From Cylicocyclus nassatus (Eukaryota > Nematoda > Chromadorea > Rhabditida > Strongylidae): a DNA stretch of 64,000 nucleotides. The translations under genes and the position numbers were made by a program. A model generated the notes under the pieces. It ran no database searches, was not told where the DNA came from, and saw only the letters and a program-made list of their open reading frames with translations. The stretch spans positions 14,546,880 through 14,610,879 of the forward strand of contig CATQJL010000112.1 in NCBI GenBank assembly GCA_958299035.1. The letters are read 5' to 3'. How positions within the stretch are numbered: position 1 is the stretch's first letter; each line of letters starts with the position of its first letter. Shown piece by piece: positions 33,707 through 44,539 of the stretch.

Positions 33707-33707
33707 G

Positions 33708-33748
<41 letters not shown>

Positions 33749-33974
33749 GCCAGAACCAGAACCAGAAGGAAAGTTCGACGCAGCATTGGTCAGTATTTGC
33801 TTCAACATTGCGTGTTCGCTGCTAAGAGTTTTTTTACAGTGCGCCCGTAACTGTATAAACGACTACATGCAAAGTCACCCGCAGTTCGTTCTTCCTCCCC
33901 TTGAACAGTATATGCATTGTGCTAATACGTGCGGAGCGAAGGCAAGGCAATTGGCGCGAGCACGATACCACTGA
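33387..33974 (+). CDS. Small secreted protein with Ser-rich and Glu-Pro repeat domain
   Basis: The start ATG at 33387 opens a signal peptide ([17 protein letters not shown], cleavage probably before QE). A splice-acceptor-like AAAAATTGCAG ends 11 bases before the ATG, possibly for a trans-spliced leader. Next come a Ser/Glu-rich part, about 28 Glu-Pro dipeptides (33600-33770), and a C-terminal domain with CARNC and CANTC. A predicted 51-nt intron 33789-33839 (GTCAGT...TTTTTTTACAG) is placed by homology with the paralogue at 46486, whose last exon also begins TGC at an identical acceptor. The intron is a multiple of three without stops, so the unspliced frame is open (195 aa against 178 aa spliced). 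Poly(A) signal AATAAA is at 33993-33998. I do not recognise the family; the protein is presumably exported and extended. Confidence 0.82.
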
Positions 33975-35229
33975 TCCCTAGTCTCGGGTGGGAATAAACT
34001 CATGTTGTGTTAAATGCTTCTAGTCTGTACGATCCAAGGTGATGTTGCCTTTTTTAAAGCATTCTGATAGGCAGAAGTGCTACAAGAGCATATACGCTAA
34101 ATACCGTGAAACTCGGAAGTACTGGCTTGTGCCATGCTGGATAAGGATAAGTAGGTACAAGTAACAAAGAGATTATATTCTTGAAGAAGCCAGTTGGACG
34201 TTCTGAAAATCAGCAACATTTTTCTACGATAACAGCTAGTCGGCTCCAAGCACAAGTGAGATAAACACTGTTCCATACAAAAAATTCGTGAATTTCATGA
34301 ATTCGCCTTAACTTCTTACGTGGTGAATGTGGTGCTGTGAAAAATAAGAATTGGTCAGCTTTATGTCAATTTAAAGATATACTGACTAAATGCAACTTTT
34401 GACACTTTTTTTTCATAACCCTCATTGCTTCAATAGGTAAAGGATGTTCATAGCCCGAGCTATCTTGGATCAAACAATATTATGTATGCAAGCATGAAAC
34501 GAAAATACAACGTAAGACTCAAATTATGAGAAGCAGCTTTGATTTCGGAAAGGAAGAAAACGACATTAGCTACAAAAAAAATTTCACATTCGGCATGCAT
34601 TAGTGCAAAATGGAGAAACAAAAAAAGATGAAATATCAAACAGCCATTGGTCGCACAAACCTCTTTCAGGAAGAGTGGAGGGAGAGAAACAAAAGCTTTT
34701 CTGATGAGAAAAACTTTTTTGGACAAAAGGTTTTTTAGAACAAGCTTTGTCTTTTACTCACTCCGGAAATTTTAAAAGGGCCCTCAATTTTGGCAACTCA
34801 TAGTCTTAAAAGCTCGGGAAGTTTATAAAGTTGAATTGATTTTCAAGGAAATCGTGCTTGGAATAATTCAACTGGTTGAAGAAAAAGAAACTTGCATCAC
34901 TTCATTACCCACGCAAAATTCAGCCTTTTCCAAAATTTCCTAACCCATTTTCGACCACCTCTCTTTCCGCCCCAATAATGAACCTATTTGCGGCTGTGCT
35001 TTGAGGATTTACTAGGATCTGCAGATCTCAAAAATGAGGGTACTCTGCATTCGAAGCAGTATGAATTGCATTAAAACAGCTGTATTTTTCTACTTGTTCG
35101 AGAAGGCCGTGATCATTCAAATGTTATAAACTAGTAGTGATGCCAATTTCAATAAAGTTATTATAATGTCATGCATGTACCACGTGCTCTGCCATTTTGA
35201 ACAACACCCCAAACTTTGAGCCAAATAAG
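33975..35229 (+). repeat. Downstream flank shared with 47184-48560 and 10920-13200
   Basis: Landmarks shared in order are GGCTCCAAGCACAAGTGAG, GTCAGCTTTATG, GATCAAACAATATTATGTATGC, GAAAACGACATTAGCTAC and CATGTACCACGTGCTCTGCCATTTTGAACAACACC. No additional ORF in it is supported. Confidence 0.65.
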
Positions 35230-35232
35230 TAA

Positions 35233-35406
35233 AGGGCCGGGCATACTTCAAGCGATTTCAGTCGCGACGCGATTTGGCAATTCGCCAGAAGTCTTCAGAT
35301 ACAACACTAGCGAACTGCACATGCGCAGTGTGTATAGCTTACATGGACAGTTGGAACATTGCCAAATCGCGTCGCGACTGAAATCGCGTGAAGTATGCCC
35401 GGCCCT
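35233..35406. mobile_element. PIF/Harbinger-like MITE
   Basis: The 174-bp element has near-perfect inverted repeats of about 50 bp beginning AGGGCCGGGCATACTTCA, and TAA lies directly outside each end (35230-35232, 35407-35409). A three-base TWA duplication and GGGCC-type ends fit PIF/Harbinger. The terminal part carries TTTCAGTCGCGACGCG in both arms. Confidence 0.85.
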
Positions 35407-35409
35407 TAA

Positions 35410-37566
35410 AGATAATTCTATTGGGCTGTCAATAAGGGTCTTTTAACTGAATCCGTAACTTTTCGATTTTGATACTGGCGCGCTCAGTTTTTGATATTGT
35501 ATAGATTGCCGTGTAAGCTACAAACTGACATAAACCGCTCTTATTCTATGACTAATAGAAAAATACGAGAATATTTCGAAAATCAGCGACACTCGAGATT
35601 ATTTTGGAGTTCATATTCTAAACCTCCAGATGTCTGAAAATCGCGCTATCTACCTATCCGTAAGTGTTCCTACTACCCTTCACTATAAGCACATTGAGCA
35701 CGAGCGAAAAGTTGTACAAGCCGCTTTTTGCAGCTTTTTGTATGGTCCCATGACGATCCCCGGCGACTGCAAGCCTCTTTTTCAAAGTCAATTTTCTTTC
35801 TTCAAATTGACGAAAACATTCCACTGTTGTGCCTATTATCTATCCCAACAATTCTGAGCATGTTGCTGATAGAAAAATTATGTAACGAAATTTTTAAAAT
35901 TACGATGAGCCACAAGTCGAGAGTTGGGGTCTGTCGAAATTTTCGATCAATAAGAAACTACGAGTACGAGTTTCATATTTAATCAACAACTCTGACTAAC
36001 CCAGTGTGAAAGTTTTTAGCTCCTTTGGCCTCTTTAGGGGTAAAATATGGCAGTGATGCGAAACCCTCCCCAAAATTCCTACCGTACTCATACGGTAATG
36101 AAGAGCTGTAGATCCAAGCTGGAGCCACCAGCTCTACAAGATGGTACCTAAAGCTTCTCGAATGACTTCATGACAAGAGAGTTATTGACTAACAAACAGT
36201 AATCATATTTCTTTGAGACACCCTTTATAAGTATTGAAGCTCGTCAGCTTTTGAAATCGGGTTGCCACACTATGGCAATCGAAAAAAATTCTGGCTCCAA
36301 GAATGTTCCTGCCGAGCCCTAAAAATCCGCCTTCAGTAATGATCCGCAAATATGTATATACCTCTATAATTTCATTCCCGACAAAATGGGGCAAAAGACC
36401 GAGCACAAGCACTTATTCACGCAATGGAAAAAGATAAAATGGAGCTATAGGGTTCAAGAAAAGAAAACACCATTCCACTGCAAGCAATGATTTATGAGAT
36501 TGAAATTACGAAATAGCATTTGCGTGAAAATGCTCTTTAGCAAAAACAAGATTAGGTCCTATTTTCTCTGACTTTGGCACGTTTGGCATCGATGGCAAAG
36601 GTAAATTATAAGATTCCCCTGCCCTTCGACTAATTCCTTCGCTCCCTTTGTTCCATGAAAGTACTCCATGATTGATTAGTGACAGAGCTTGAGTGATAGA
36701 GCTCATCATCAGCTTCTCGAAGTCTTGTAAACAAGTTCAGCTTGCAACTGCCATCAGCGCGTATATTCTCTGAACAAAGCACATTTACAGGACAACCGGA
36801 AGAGATAGTGCATTTCAATAGTCCAGAATGAAATTGACTCGAAAGGAGGAGGAAAAAAATAATAGGATGAGTCTTGCAATTGGACGGCATGGAGCAGTTC
36901 ATTTGCTACAAAGAGTAGAGAAATCACACCGTGGAAAGCAAAACAAGAATGTGCCGAAATTCCGACTCAATGTTGGAAATGATAAAAGGAGAGTATTTTG
37001 CACTGTTCAATCTTTTTTTCTGGCCGAATTTCTCTCATACTGCTTATTCCTGAAATTCATTTACAGGTCTAAGACATAAACCCTTGCTACAGCCGAAGAC
37101 AGGTTTTGGATCGGACCTTGTGCTTGGGACACAATTCTTGCTCAGGAGCATTCAGTGGCTATACTATCAAAGCCAAATGTGGTCAATCAATCTTTACAGA
37201 TTGTCTTACTTCCAAGAAAAACTCTGTATTTTTAGCTCCTCATATTTCCCAATGGTTTGCTGATTGGGAGTGCGTTTTGCTTACGGAATTGGTTAAAGGC
37301 AGTGTGCGCGCAAATCAGGAGGTTTTAGCTAAAGCACTGCCCAAACGCAGCGCAAATAACTCATTCACGGCCGAGAAATCCATCCCCAAACACTCCGCGG
37401 CTGCGACATGACCGTAAAACTTAGGTTGGGTCCCAGCGCGAACGTAATGTTAAAGTGAGAGAAGTCGTTTTCGGGTTACGGTCACGGCGCAGGCGCGGGG
37501 TTTTCGGAGACGGGTTTCTCAGCCGTGAATGAACACTTTGCGCTGCCCCTTCGACAGTGCCTTACA
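35410..37566. other. No supported gene; fragment of the CAGGGTGTCCC family at 35985-36226
   Basis: 35985-36226 matches the right half of 44540-45215, including CCTACCGTACTCATACGGTA and the terminal GAGACACCCTTTA. Frames at 36828-37079 (83 codons) and 37106-37411 (101 codons) have no recognisable domain. I would not call them genes. Confidence 0.5.
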
Positions 37567-38031
37567 GGGGAAGGATACTTGGATGCCGTAGCCATTCATA
37601 ATGATTTGTATACCAAAAAATGCGCTTTTGAATGCTGGTTCGTAGACTGTCTTTCATATCTGCGAAACGATAATCTGAATGGAGTTATGATTTTTTTTTT
37701 CATTAAAAAAATTGCGTTCCTGCGGAGGGTCAATATCATCAATAAAAATATTTCCTCTCCTTTCTAAATGCTGAGTATGATCCAGATAGTCTAAATAAAT
37801 ATTACTACGTCTAAAATTTTCTTCAGTAGCATCAAACGGTAGGCTAGATCAAATCTGGTGATTTTTACTATCCAAAAGTATGCTAAATTCTCAAGGAAAA
37901 AAGTTCATAACTTTCTTCAAAAGATCGTTTTGCAGATTTCGAGCACAGATTCAGAATCTGCATTCGAAGGCGCATTTTTTGGTATACAAATCATTAGGAA
38001 AGGCCGCGGCATCCAACTATCCTTCCCTTGT
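37567..38031. repeat. Inverted repeat of about 465 bp
   Basis: GGGAAGGATACTTGGATGCC (left) and GGCATCCAACTATCCTTCCC (right) are inverse copies, continued inward by AATGATTTGTATACCAAAAA / TTTTTGGTATACAAATCATT. Arms are about 130 bp. Probably a non-autonomous element, but ends and target duplication are unclear. Confidence 0.65.
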
Positions 38032-39200
38032 TAGTTAGAACACCTCATCAATTTCCAAGGGAAAAACCCATATGCTCAGGTTTGCTTGGACACTTCCTTT
38101 GAAGGCAGTGGCTCGGCAAATTTCAACCTAGTCAAATTTTCACTTACCTGGGGTTATTCAATACGCTGATCACGAAAAACCACTTTAGAGAGCTCGAAAA
38201 CGGCGAAAACGAGCGTTTTCAACCCCTTCCCTTCACAACTGGACGAGTGGAGCAGGCCTGATGACGCTGAATCGTTGCGGGACCCAATGATTATAGCATT
38301 GCGGCGGGCAACCTCCAATGGTGAGAAGGAAGTTGCAAACTCGTCCGGATGCGTGTAAGATTGGCTTGCGCTGTAAATTTGAGAGCGATTTTCTCGACAG
38401 GGAAGCCTTGCTGTGCAACCGGGATTGCACTGCTACTTGGACGATAAGGAGCCTTCTGCGTTAATATCCTGGGTTGTCAAGTTTTGCCGACCCACTGCCT
38501 TCAAGTAATAGGATGATTAAGAAAATGGGACCCCTTGAATTTTTTCTTTACAGTTGAGAAAGTTTTCTTTCTGATTAACGATAGACAACCAGCAATGTAA
38601 GCGCTTCTATTGGAACTGCCCCCCTGTTCCCTACAGCGTCTTTGGGCTCCACTCCCACAGTCATTCGAGCGGCGTTTCGAAGAAATCAGACAGACTGTTT
38701 TGAAACCCTCCGCATTTAAAACGCTGCTGTACCCCAAAATCACTAAACACATGACATAATGTTCGAAAGAACTTTGCATAGTCTTCATTAATGACAACTT
38801 TAATGCGCAGAAGTTTTATGTTATTTCGTATAAAAGGGTAGATTTTTTGAGAAAGTGCAAATGCGGCGATGATTTTTACGCTAGAAAACATGTTTTGATC
38901 CACAATTTTGAGAAGAAGTTGAGGTAAGTTGCATATGCACGGATACAGCGTAAGAAACTTCATCAGAAGCTTACGATTGAAGACGATCTCAATCAGTTAC
39001 CTCGATGAGAGGATAAATGATATGTCTTCTACTACTCAATACCATATCTTCAGTTGCAAAGCGTTGCGACCACCAGGATATCGTGGATAAGGTGATGATC
39101 CTCTCACCGATTGCGGCACATTTTTAGTAAATTCACTTGTTTTACTGTGGCAGTACTGCTCTAAGTTTGAAATTACATCAAAGTGACAGCTTCTCGGACA
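38032..39200. other. No gene seen
   Basis: ATACGCTGATCACGAAAAAC near 38161 recurs in variant form near 8880 (CATGCTGATCACGAAAAACG), marking another dispersed repeat. Frames of 98 and 100 codons on the minus strand overlap each other and have no recognisable content. Confidence 0.4.
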
Positions 39201-39292
39201 ATCGGTGCCGTAGCTCCGGAGGACAATCGAAATCTGGCAGAGCTGCGGAGGGCCTTCTTAACCATTGAGGAGGCGGGGCGAGAGGACGGTCC

Positions 39293-39325
39293 CTTCTTGT
39301 GAAGTCACGGTGACGTCACAAGAAG
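39293..39325. repeat. 33-bp near-perfect palindrome containing TGACGTCA
   Basis: A 10-bp stem CTTCTTGTGA / TCACAAGAAG, one mismatch, then GTCA / TGAC around a three-base loop. It lies in a GC-rich segment with repeated CTCCGGAG motifs (39200-39400), also found at 42230-42350. Confidence 0.7.
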
Positions 39326-39405
39326 CGGATAGGACCCCTCCCGCGGGCTTGCAAATCTCTGCTCCGGAGGTACGCTAGATTTGGGACATCTCCGGAGCAC
39401 AATAG

Positions 39406-39619
39406 GTACAGTCTGCCCCAATCCTAACTAGGCCAAAATCGGCATGGCGGGAGTCCGCGCCGTGAGGGTTTCGCGCCACATCTGCGGCTAGCTAGTCTGC
39501 TCTCTCCTCGATCTCTTCACTCTCTGCGACAGCGCGCGTATGCAGCGCAATACCCTAGCACTGCGAGCGCGCAAATTCAGCCGACGGTTCGGCCTGATCC
39601 CGATTGGGGCAGACTGTAC
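39406..39619. mobile_element. Small inverted-repeat element
   Basis: GTACAGTCTGCCCCAATC at 39406-39423 is repeated exactly inverted at 39602-39619, and the pairing continues with gaps through AGGCC / GGCCT. The 214-bp element has no clear target duplication. Frames of about 60-78 codons are read through it on both strands. Confidence 0.65.
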
Positions 39620-40183
39620 GCAGCCAATGCTGCGATACGCAGCTGCATTTTCGAAAATGTGCCGCCGCTTTCGACATACTCTTTTTACGTTCTTTCGCAC
39701 TCATTTTTCTTTTTTTGGAGTTTCGTATTGCTCGTCGGCGCGTTGACGTTTATTTGTTCAGTTCTTTCTTTTCAGGTTTCAGGTTTTAGGTTTTCGTGCG
39801 GATGCACTTTTAAACCATCACTTTTGGTGTCTGGGTGGTTATCTGTTGTAGGGACACCTTCGTGTGCATGTCTATTGGCTGTAGATTGTAGATAGATTTT
39901 CAATTCACTTGGTATTCTTTGCAAGACATTCTCACGGTAATCCAGATAGGTTGTGATTATTCGTTTTGATTTTTTTTTGTTAGAAATATGGTTATATTGT
40001 ATATCTTATCGTATTATATCTTGTTATCTCGTTGTTTTATGAAGTTTTGCACAGTTTGGTTAAAATAACGCTGTTTTCACTTGTGAAGTGGATGAGGATG
40101 GATTAGAAGCTGTTAGATGGGGAAGGTGTAGCGCTTTTTGTCCCTCTCAATTTTCAGTAAATAGTGATTGATAGTCTTTTTAG
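39620..40183. other. No gene assigned; possible further upstream exons
   Basis: T-rich DNA. The short open stretch near 40090-40130 (TGGATGAGGATGGATTAGAAG) precedes the carboxypeptidase pseudogene and could be another degenerate exon, but I cannot support it. Confidence 0.35.
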
Positions 40184-41396
40184 GAAGCCACCCATAGTCG
40201 GCTGAAACAATCTGAACTCGAATGGTACTCTGCCTGCTTTGCCGAATATAAAAATGGTGCCGACGCAAAACGTCCAACTTCTTCAATTCCATATCCTGAG
40301 CTTTTCCTAAGTATGTATGCGAAGGTAGGGCAAGTGTGAATTTCTGTTGGAGTGCTTTCAGTGGGTATTTCAGGCCACACGCTCAGTGATCCCCTTTACA
40401 AAGATTGCTTTTCCTGAGATGTGTGATCCTGATGTCGACATCACTGCAACGGCTTTGTGATAATGGGACCAGCATGAGGTAAGGCTTAGGAAAAGTTCGT
40501 TAAATTGTCTTCAGCTCAAAGACAGCATCCGGGCGAATCCGAAAGTTAAACTCTGTCTATACTTGTCGGGGGGGGAATTAGTGATTTTTCAAGGGGCAGC
40601 ATAGGAAAATCATTCCTGGCTTTCAAGTCGAATGTCTGGCCCCTGCCGTAGCCGAAGACGCTACGAACTAATTTTAGCACCAGAGATTAATCAAAAAAGG
40701 AGCACTATCAGTGGTTTTATTTTGAGGTGAAAATTCCGTTTCTTAAAGTTTGACATCAATGAAGTTTTTTAAGATTTCAAATATTGTAAATAATCTTCCG
40801 TACACTTTTGAAATTATCAATTGTTTTTTTTTTCAAGGAATGCAACCTGTTATGTACTCTGTTTGTGATGCGCTAGCTGGACATTGCGGATGGGTTCGCG
40901 CTGGTGAGACAGTATGCTATTATCGTAATCTGTACAGCTCGGGTGAAGACAGTGACGCCTATGAGAGCAAGTCCAAGAAACGGTAGGTCATGCGTTTTGC
41001 TATCTTTTCGCGTATAAATTTTCCTTGATTTTTCTAGTGATTTTTATTCGATTCGTTGTAAAATAACCTTCTGGAATAAGGGTGATATATGTTATTTTGC
41101 TTCCCATTCTCCCTATACTTACTCCTTTCTTAAGGTAAGTCTCGCAGCTATGCGTAATTTCAACTCCAATATGCATTTTTTTACTGACGACCATCTCCAG
41201 ACGTCTTTATCAATTACCGTTTAATGTATGCTACTCAAATGATGTCATAGGAGAATCTCTTAGAGGAAACTCGTTAAATTTACTTACTGTAACCGCGGAA
41301 GGTACACGAGAGCAGATTAACAGCAGGGATATAGTATTTCTGAGCTCTCCGGTTCATCCTGGAGAAAGTAATTCGAGTTGGACGATGCATGATTAG
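40184..41396 (+). pseudogene. Broken cytosolic carboxypeptidase gene (CCPP-1/AGTPBP1-like)
   Basis: Cytosolic carboxypeptidases of the M14 family remove glutamates from tubulin. Six exon-like blocks with short introns can be read: 40184-40324 (IPYPELFLSMYAK), 40374-40478 (IPFTKIAFPEMCDPDVD), 40605-40726 (RRYELILAPEINQ, QWFYFE), 40774-40982 (LPYTFEIINC, GMQPVMYSVCDALAGHCGW, CYYRNLY), 41038-41134 (GDICYFASHSPYTYSFLK) and 41201-41396 (VIGESLRGNSLNLLTVTA, then VHPGESNSSWTM with the zinc-binding H..E). The order and spacing follow the N-terminal and early catalytic domain of the AGTPBP1 group. Introns are 47-66 nt where both ends are clear, so it is a genomic, not a processed, copy. It is broken by TGA TAA in block 2, a frameshift at an A6 run (40693-40698), a frameshift after 41201 and a TAG at 41394 shortly after the zinc motif. 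The rest of the catalytic domain is missing. Confidence 0.78.
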
Positions 41397-41402
41397 TGCT
41401 CA

Positions 41403-41597
41403 TCAATCATCTTCATCAATAAATAAGTTCTCGTACATGAATCTGTCGATTTTAGGTGTTCTAAAAAAATATCGCAATGGGTCTTGCAGTAAAATTTCAT
41501 TTACATCATTTGGGTGAAATTCTCGCGAGACTCTTCTGGAATTTTTCTGCTTTCCAACAAATCTGAAACTGCTGCCGTAGATTAGAATGTTTCGCAC
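41403..41597 (-). pseudogene. Possible C-terminal exon of an unknown gene
   Basis: A minus-strand frame ends in a stop at 41403 after the acidic tail FMYENLFIDEDD, and contains a TTTCAG acceptor-like site about 23 codons after its beginning. The content (FVGKQKNSRRVSREFHPND) is ordinary soluble protein and not low-complexity. I do not recognise the family. It overlaps nothing else but lies tail to tail with the carboxypeptidase pseudogene. It could equally be chance. Confidence 0.3.
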
Positions 41598-41735
41598 TTA
41601 ATTTTCGACACGCCAATTTCGTTATTGTTAACCAGTTTTCTTGCGTAACGTGTACGTATTCTCTCAGGATTTCACAGTTTCCGATGGTTCCCGGTCAATG
41701 ATCCATGCTAAAAGATTTGCAAGCATAAGGGTAGG

Positions 41736-41931
41736 CTAAGATTTTGTGGTTACACACATCTGAAAGAAAGTTTCTAGAAGGCTATGATAGTGGGAGCGCC
41801 ACTCATCCGTCGGTCTGAATGACTCCGGCGGTGCTCGAATGCAAGAAGGGGTAGATTCAAAAAGAGGAGTGCAGAAGAGTACTCGCAGAACGTGAGGAGC
41901 GATGAGGAGTCCAAAGATGAGCATTTTGGAC
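41736..41931 (-). other. Minus-strand ORF with a hydrophobic N-terminus, uncertain
   Basis: From the ATG near 41931 the frame starts MSKMLIFGLLIAPHVLRVLF, which looks like a signal peptide or anchor, followed by about 45 residues with few Cys. It lies upstream, on the same strand, of the possible exon at 41403-41597, but I could not join them by a consistent splice. Confidence 0.25.
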
Positions 41932-41959
41932 ATCGAAGCGAAGGGCATTTGCAAAATGT

Positions 41960-42689
41960 AGTAAATTGTTTTGCAGTTAATTTGAAATAAATGTCTCGTC
42001 TTGTCTTCAATCTTCTATCTTGCTATCTACAAACGACGCTAGGGATGAGAGAAAAGGGTAGAGAACGTGATTGAGGGTCGCGCTAAAGTCCTACCCGGGG
42101 GGGGGGGTCATATTCGGCGATCGTATTCTACACCGTTTGCTCGACCTTGGTCTAGAGCTAGTTTGGACGGGGTTTAGAGACATATTTGGTGTTTGGAGCT
42201 TAATTAGGGCTAGTTACAGTATGCAGCGGCAGACTTCCGGAGCACAGAATGGGAGGTCTCCGGAGCACAAAATGGGAGGGCTCCAAAGCACGAGTAGCAA
42301 CCTCCGCTGGGCAGAGCCCGCGATCCTGCCATTTTTGCTCCGGAGGTATGCCGTCGACTGTCTGAGTTTGACTTAGTGCATTAGCAATAATGCCGTGTGA
42401 CAATGCTCATCTATAGACCTCTCAAACCTTTTTGAATTTACTAACGTCTGCGTAAAAGTGAGTATTATTCTCTAGGTGTCCCATTAAATCTGGATTATTC
42501 AATGACTTGTTTTGACGTGCAACTACGAACTCTATATTAGCGCAATAGCTGTCCTTTAGCTGAGGTCTTCTGTAGTACAGATAGCGTAAAAAAGGTTCAA
42601 GCTGAGCATGAGACTCATTGTACTTCTATCCAGTGATTAAAATTGGTATGGAACTTTGTTTGTAACATTTCTACAAGCCGTCAAACGAC
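41960..42689. other. No gene seen; CTCCGGAGCAC repeats at 42230-42350
   Basis: CTTCCGGAGCACAGAATGGG, TCTCCGGAGCACAAAATGGG and an inverted GCTCCGGAGGTATGCCGTC delimit a small inverted-repeat unit at about 42215-42365. The same CTCCGGAGGTACGC/CTCCGGAGCAC motifs are at 39340-39400. A G9 run is at about 42100. Confidence 0.45.
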
Positions 42690-43165
42690 AACATGTATGT
42701 TTGTCTGTCTGAATGTCTGTCTGTACGTGTGTTCCGAATAGAAAAATTCCATTAATGAACCAATCCGGATCTATTTGGCACACATAACATTTCGGGGCGG
42801 AGCGGGTGTCACAGGCTACTTTTCCTTATCGATCGACATCGATTTTGTCGATTTTTTGTAGACTTTGACCTGCGGGCTGGGAGTTGGCACAGGGAGTAAT
42901 TCGAGCATGCTGATTACGAATACAACATTAGTTTTTGAAATCGTCCACTACTTTAATCAATTTTATTGACTTTTTGCAAAGTTTAGGCTACAGAGCTGGG
43001 AGTTGGCATAGGCGGATAAGTGAGCATGCTGATTACTAACACAGCGGGAATAGGAATTTGGCATGTAGAAGTGGGCACAGGGAGAGTTTGTACAGGGATA
43101 GGAACTGAACCTTTGTTATAGGGTTTTAAAGGCCGGGCGGAGCCGGGTAAGCCAACTAAAATGTC
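42690..43165 (+). repeat. Dispersed GTCTGT / GGCTGGGAGTTGGCA repeat, copy 2
   Basis: Landmarks TTGTCTGTCTGAATGTCTGT, GTGTTCCGAATAGAAAAATT, TTTGGCACACATAACATTTC, GGGTGTCACAGGCTACTTTTC, GGCTGGGAGTTGGCACAGGG (and again GAGCTGGGAGTTGGCATAGG near 42990), GAATTTGGCATGTAGAAGTG and GGCCGGGCGGAGCCGGGTAA occur in the same order as at 28395-29019 plus 30850-30960. This intact copy shows what copy 1 looked like before its two insertions. Confidence 0.65.
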
Positions 43166-43249
43166 TGTTTGTCTGTATCCTTGGTCATGTCAGGAGTTCG
43201 CCCAATTTAGGCTTATCGAAAAACGCGCGGCCGCTTATCTCGTTTGAAC

Positions 43250-43448
43250 CTGCGGCCGTATTCATCAACGAACCCAGTAGGTTCCGGAACCCACTGGGTA
43301 GGTTCAAACCACGACATCGGTCTTCACGAAGCTAGTGGGTTCGCGAACCCACCAGTGCTTTTTGTGAATATCGATCCAACCCAGGGCACTGTTTTTGCTT
43401 ACCCACTGGGATGCGGAAACCACTGGGCTCGTTGATGAATAGGGCCAC
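43250..43448. mobile_element. GGCCSTATTCATCAACG-ended MITE
   Basis: The left end GCGGCCGTATTCATCAACGA and the right end (reverse complement) GTGGCCCTATTCATCAACGA are inverted repeats extending about 50 bp through the AACCCAGTRGGTTCC/CCCACTGGG blocks. Length about 200 bp. The target duplication is not clear; ends of this type are common in PIF/Harbinger MITEs. Confidence 0.7.
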
Positions 43449-44539
43449 TGGACCGCGCTCGCAAACGTGTCGTTTGTTCATTTTCACACGAAAGCGTGAC
43501 AAAAAGCTCAGAGTAAAGCTCTAACCGTTAACTAAGCTTGGAAAATGGTCAGAGACCACGTTCGAGAACGCGCTGCAACCCAAAGCGAAGCAACGAGGCA
43601 CAAGCCGCTCGAGTCGCGCTTACTCCATGCGAGAGAGAATTGTCTGTATGTCTGTATTTTGCCTGTACTTATGTTCCAAAAAATTCGAAATGCCTTCTTG
43701 AACCTATCCAAGGCAAGTGAGCATGCTTATCCTCCGCTATATTATAAAGTTGAGATCAAAAATGCGATGGCTAGGTTGATCCGCCTCATGTATAGCTATA
43801 ACGTTTTTTTGAAGAGAAGTCAGAAAATTGTGCAGCATTTTTGCGATGAGAGACGGTGTTATGGTGACGGCAATAGCACTACGATAGGGTCTTCACGGGA
43901 AAAGAATTTGTTAAACTTTGCAAGTCTTTAATGGTGATAAAAGCCGGCTACGAAATCGTAAATATACCCGCCATTGACTTGCTCACGCATCTCACTTCAC
44001 TAATTAAACCGTTTGTAATTGGATACAAGGAAGGAAGGGGGAGGTCAACTGATTACGCAGCGTGTAGACTAGCCGATTTTAAGCGATTTTATACAAAGTG
44101 TAGCTACGGGTCTGGAGCTAGCACAGGGAAAGTTGAGCACGTTGAAGCTAGTAATTGGTTGTAAAATTATCCATTCGCGGCTGGGAGTTGAAGCAGGAAG
44201 CTAAGTGAGCATGTTCATAACCAGTATGACAATCTTAATTGGTATATGCTTTATTTGGCTAACGTTTCGGCGATATCGCCTTTTCGGAGTCTGAAATCGA
44301 ATGCATAAATAAACTATCCTATTCAAATCCTCCGGGCTTAATGTTTTTACTCCTGCATTCACTTTCGAATTCTTGGTTCACTGACGTCTATCTAAAGGCG
44401 TTTGATAGGGTACTTTATTTGTGCATTATTTCAGACGCTGAAGGCGATACCGCCAAGCGAAAGGATATATCAAGTCCTGGTGCAGCTGAACAAGCCACAA
44501 CAAACATTTACCGCATGCCGAGAATAGAAGTGGCATATA
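43449..44539. other. No supported gene; partial copies of the GTCTGT repeat
   Basis: Fragments such as GTCTGTATGTCTGTATTTTG (43640), AGTGAGCATGCTTATC (43720), CTGGAGCTAGCACAGGG (44112) and GGCTGGGAGTTGAAGCAGG (44179) show two or three degraded units of the dispersed repeat. The 128-codon frame at 43545-43931 runs through this repeat and is not called as a gene. Confidence 0.45.

Noticed and set aside
33437..33825. Minus-strand and shifted frames through the Glu-Pro repeat (Gly-Ser, Leu-Val or Gln-Asn rich)
   Set aside because: They are by-products of a six-base repeat that is open in several frames; only the frame with signal peptide and C-terminal Cys exon is supported.
40834..40845. A splice acceptor at the T-run/CAAG inside the carboxypeptidase block
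   Set aside because: No donor at a workable distance, and the sequence before it aligns with the family (LPYTFEIINC), so the T run is coding or a small deletion scar.
41403..41597. FERM-domain protein
   Set aside because: GSSFRFVGK loosely recalls the end of a FERM C lobe, but the rest does not fit and no other FERM block is nearby.
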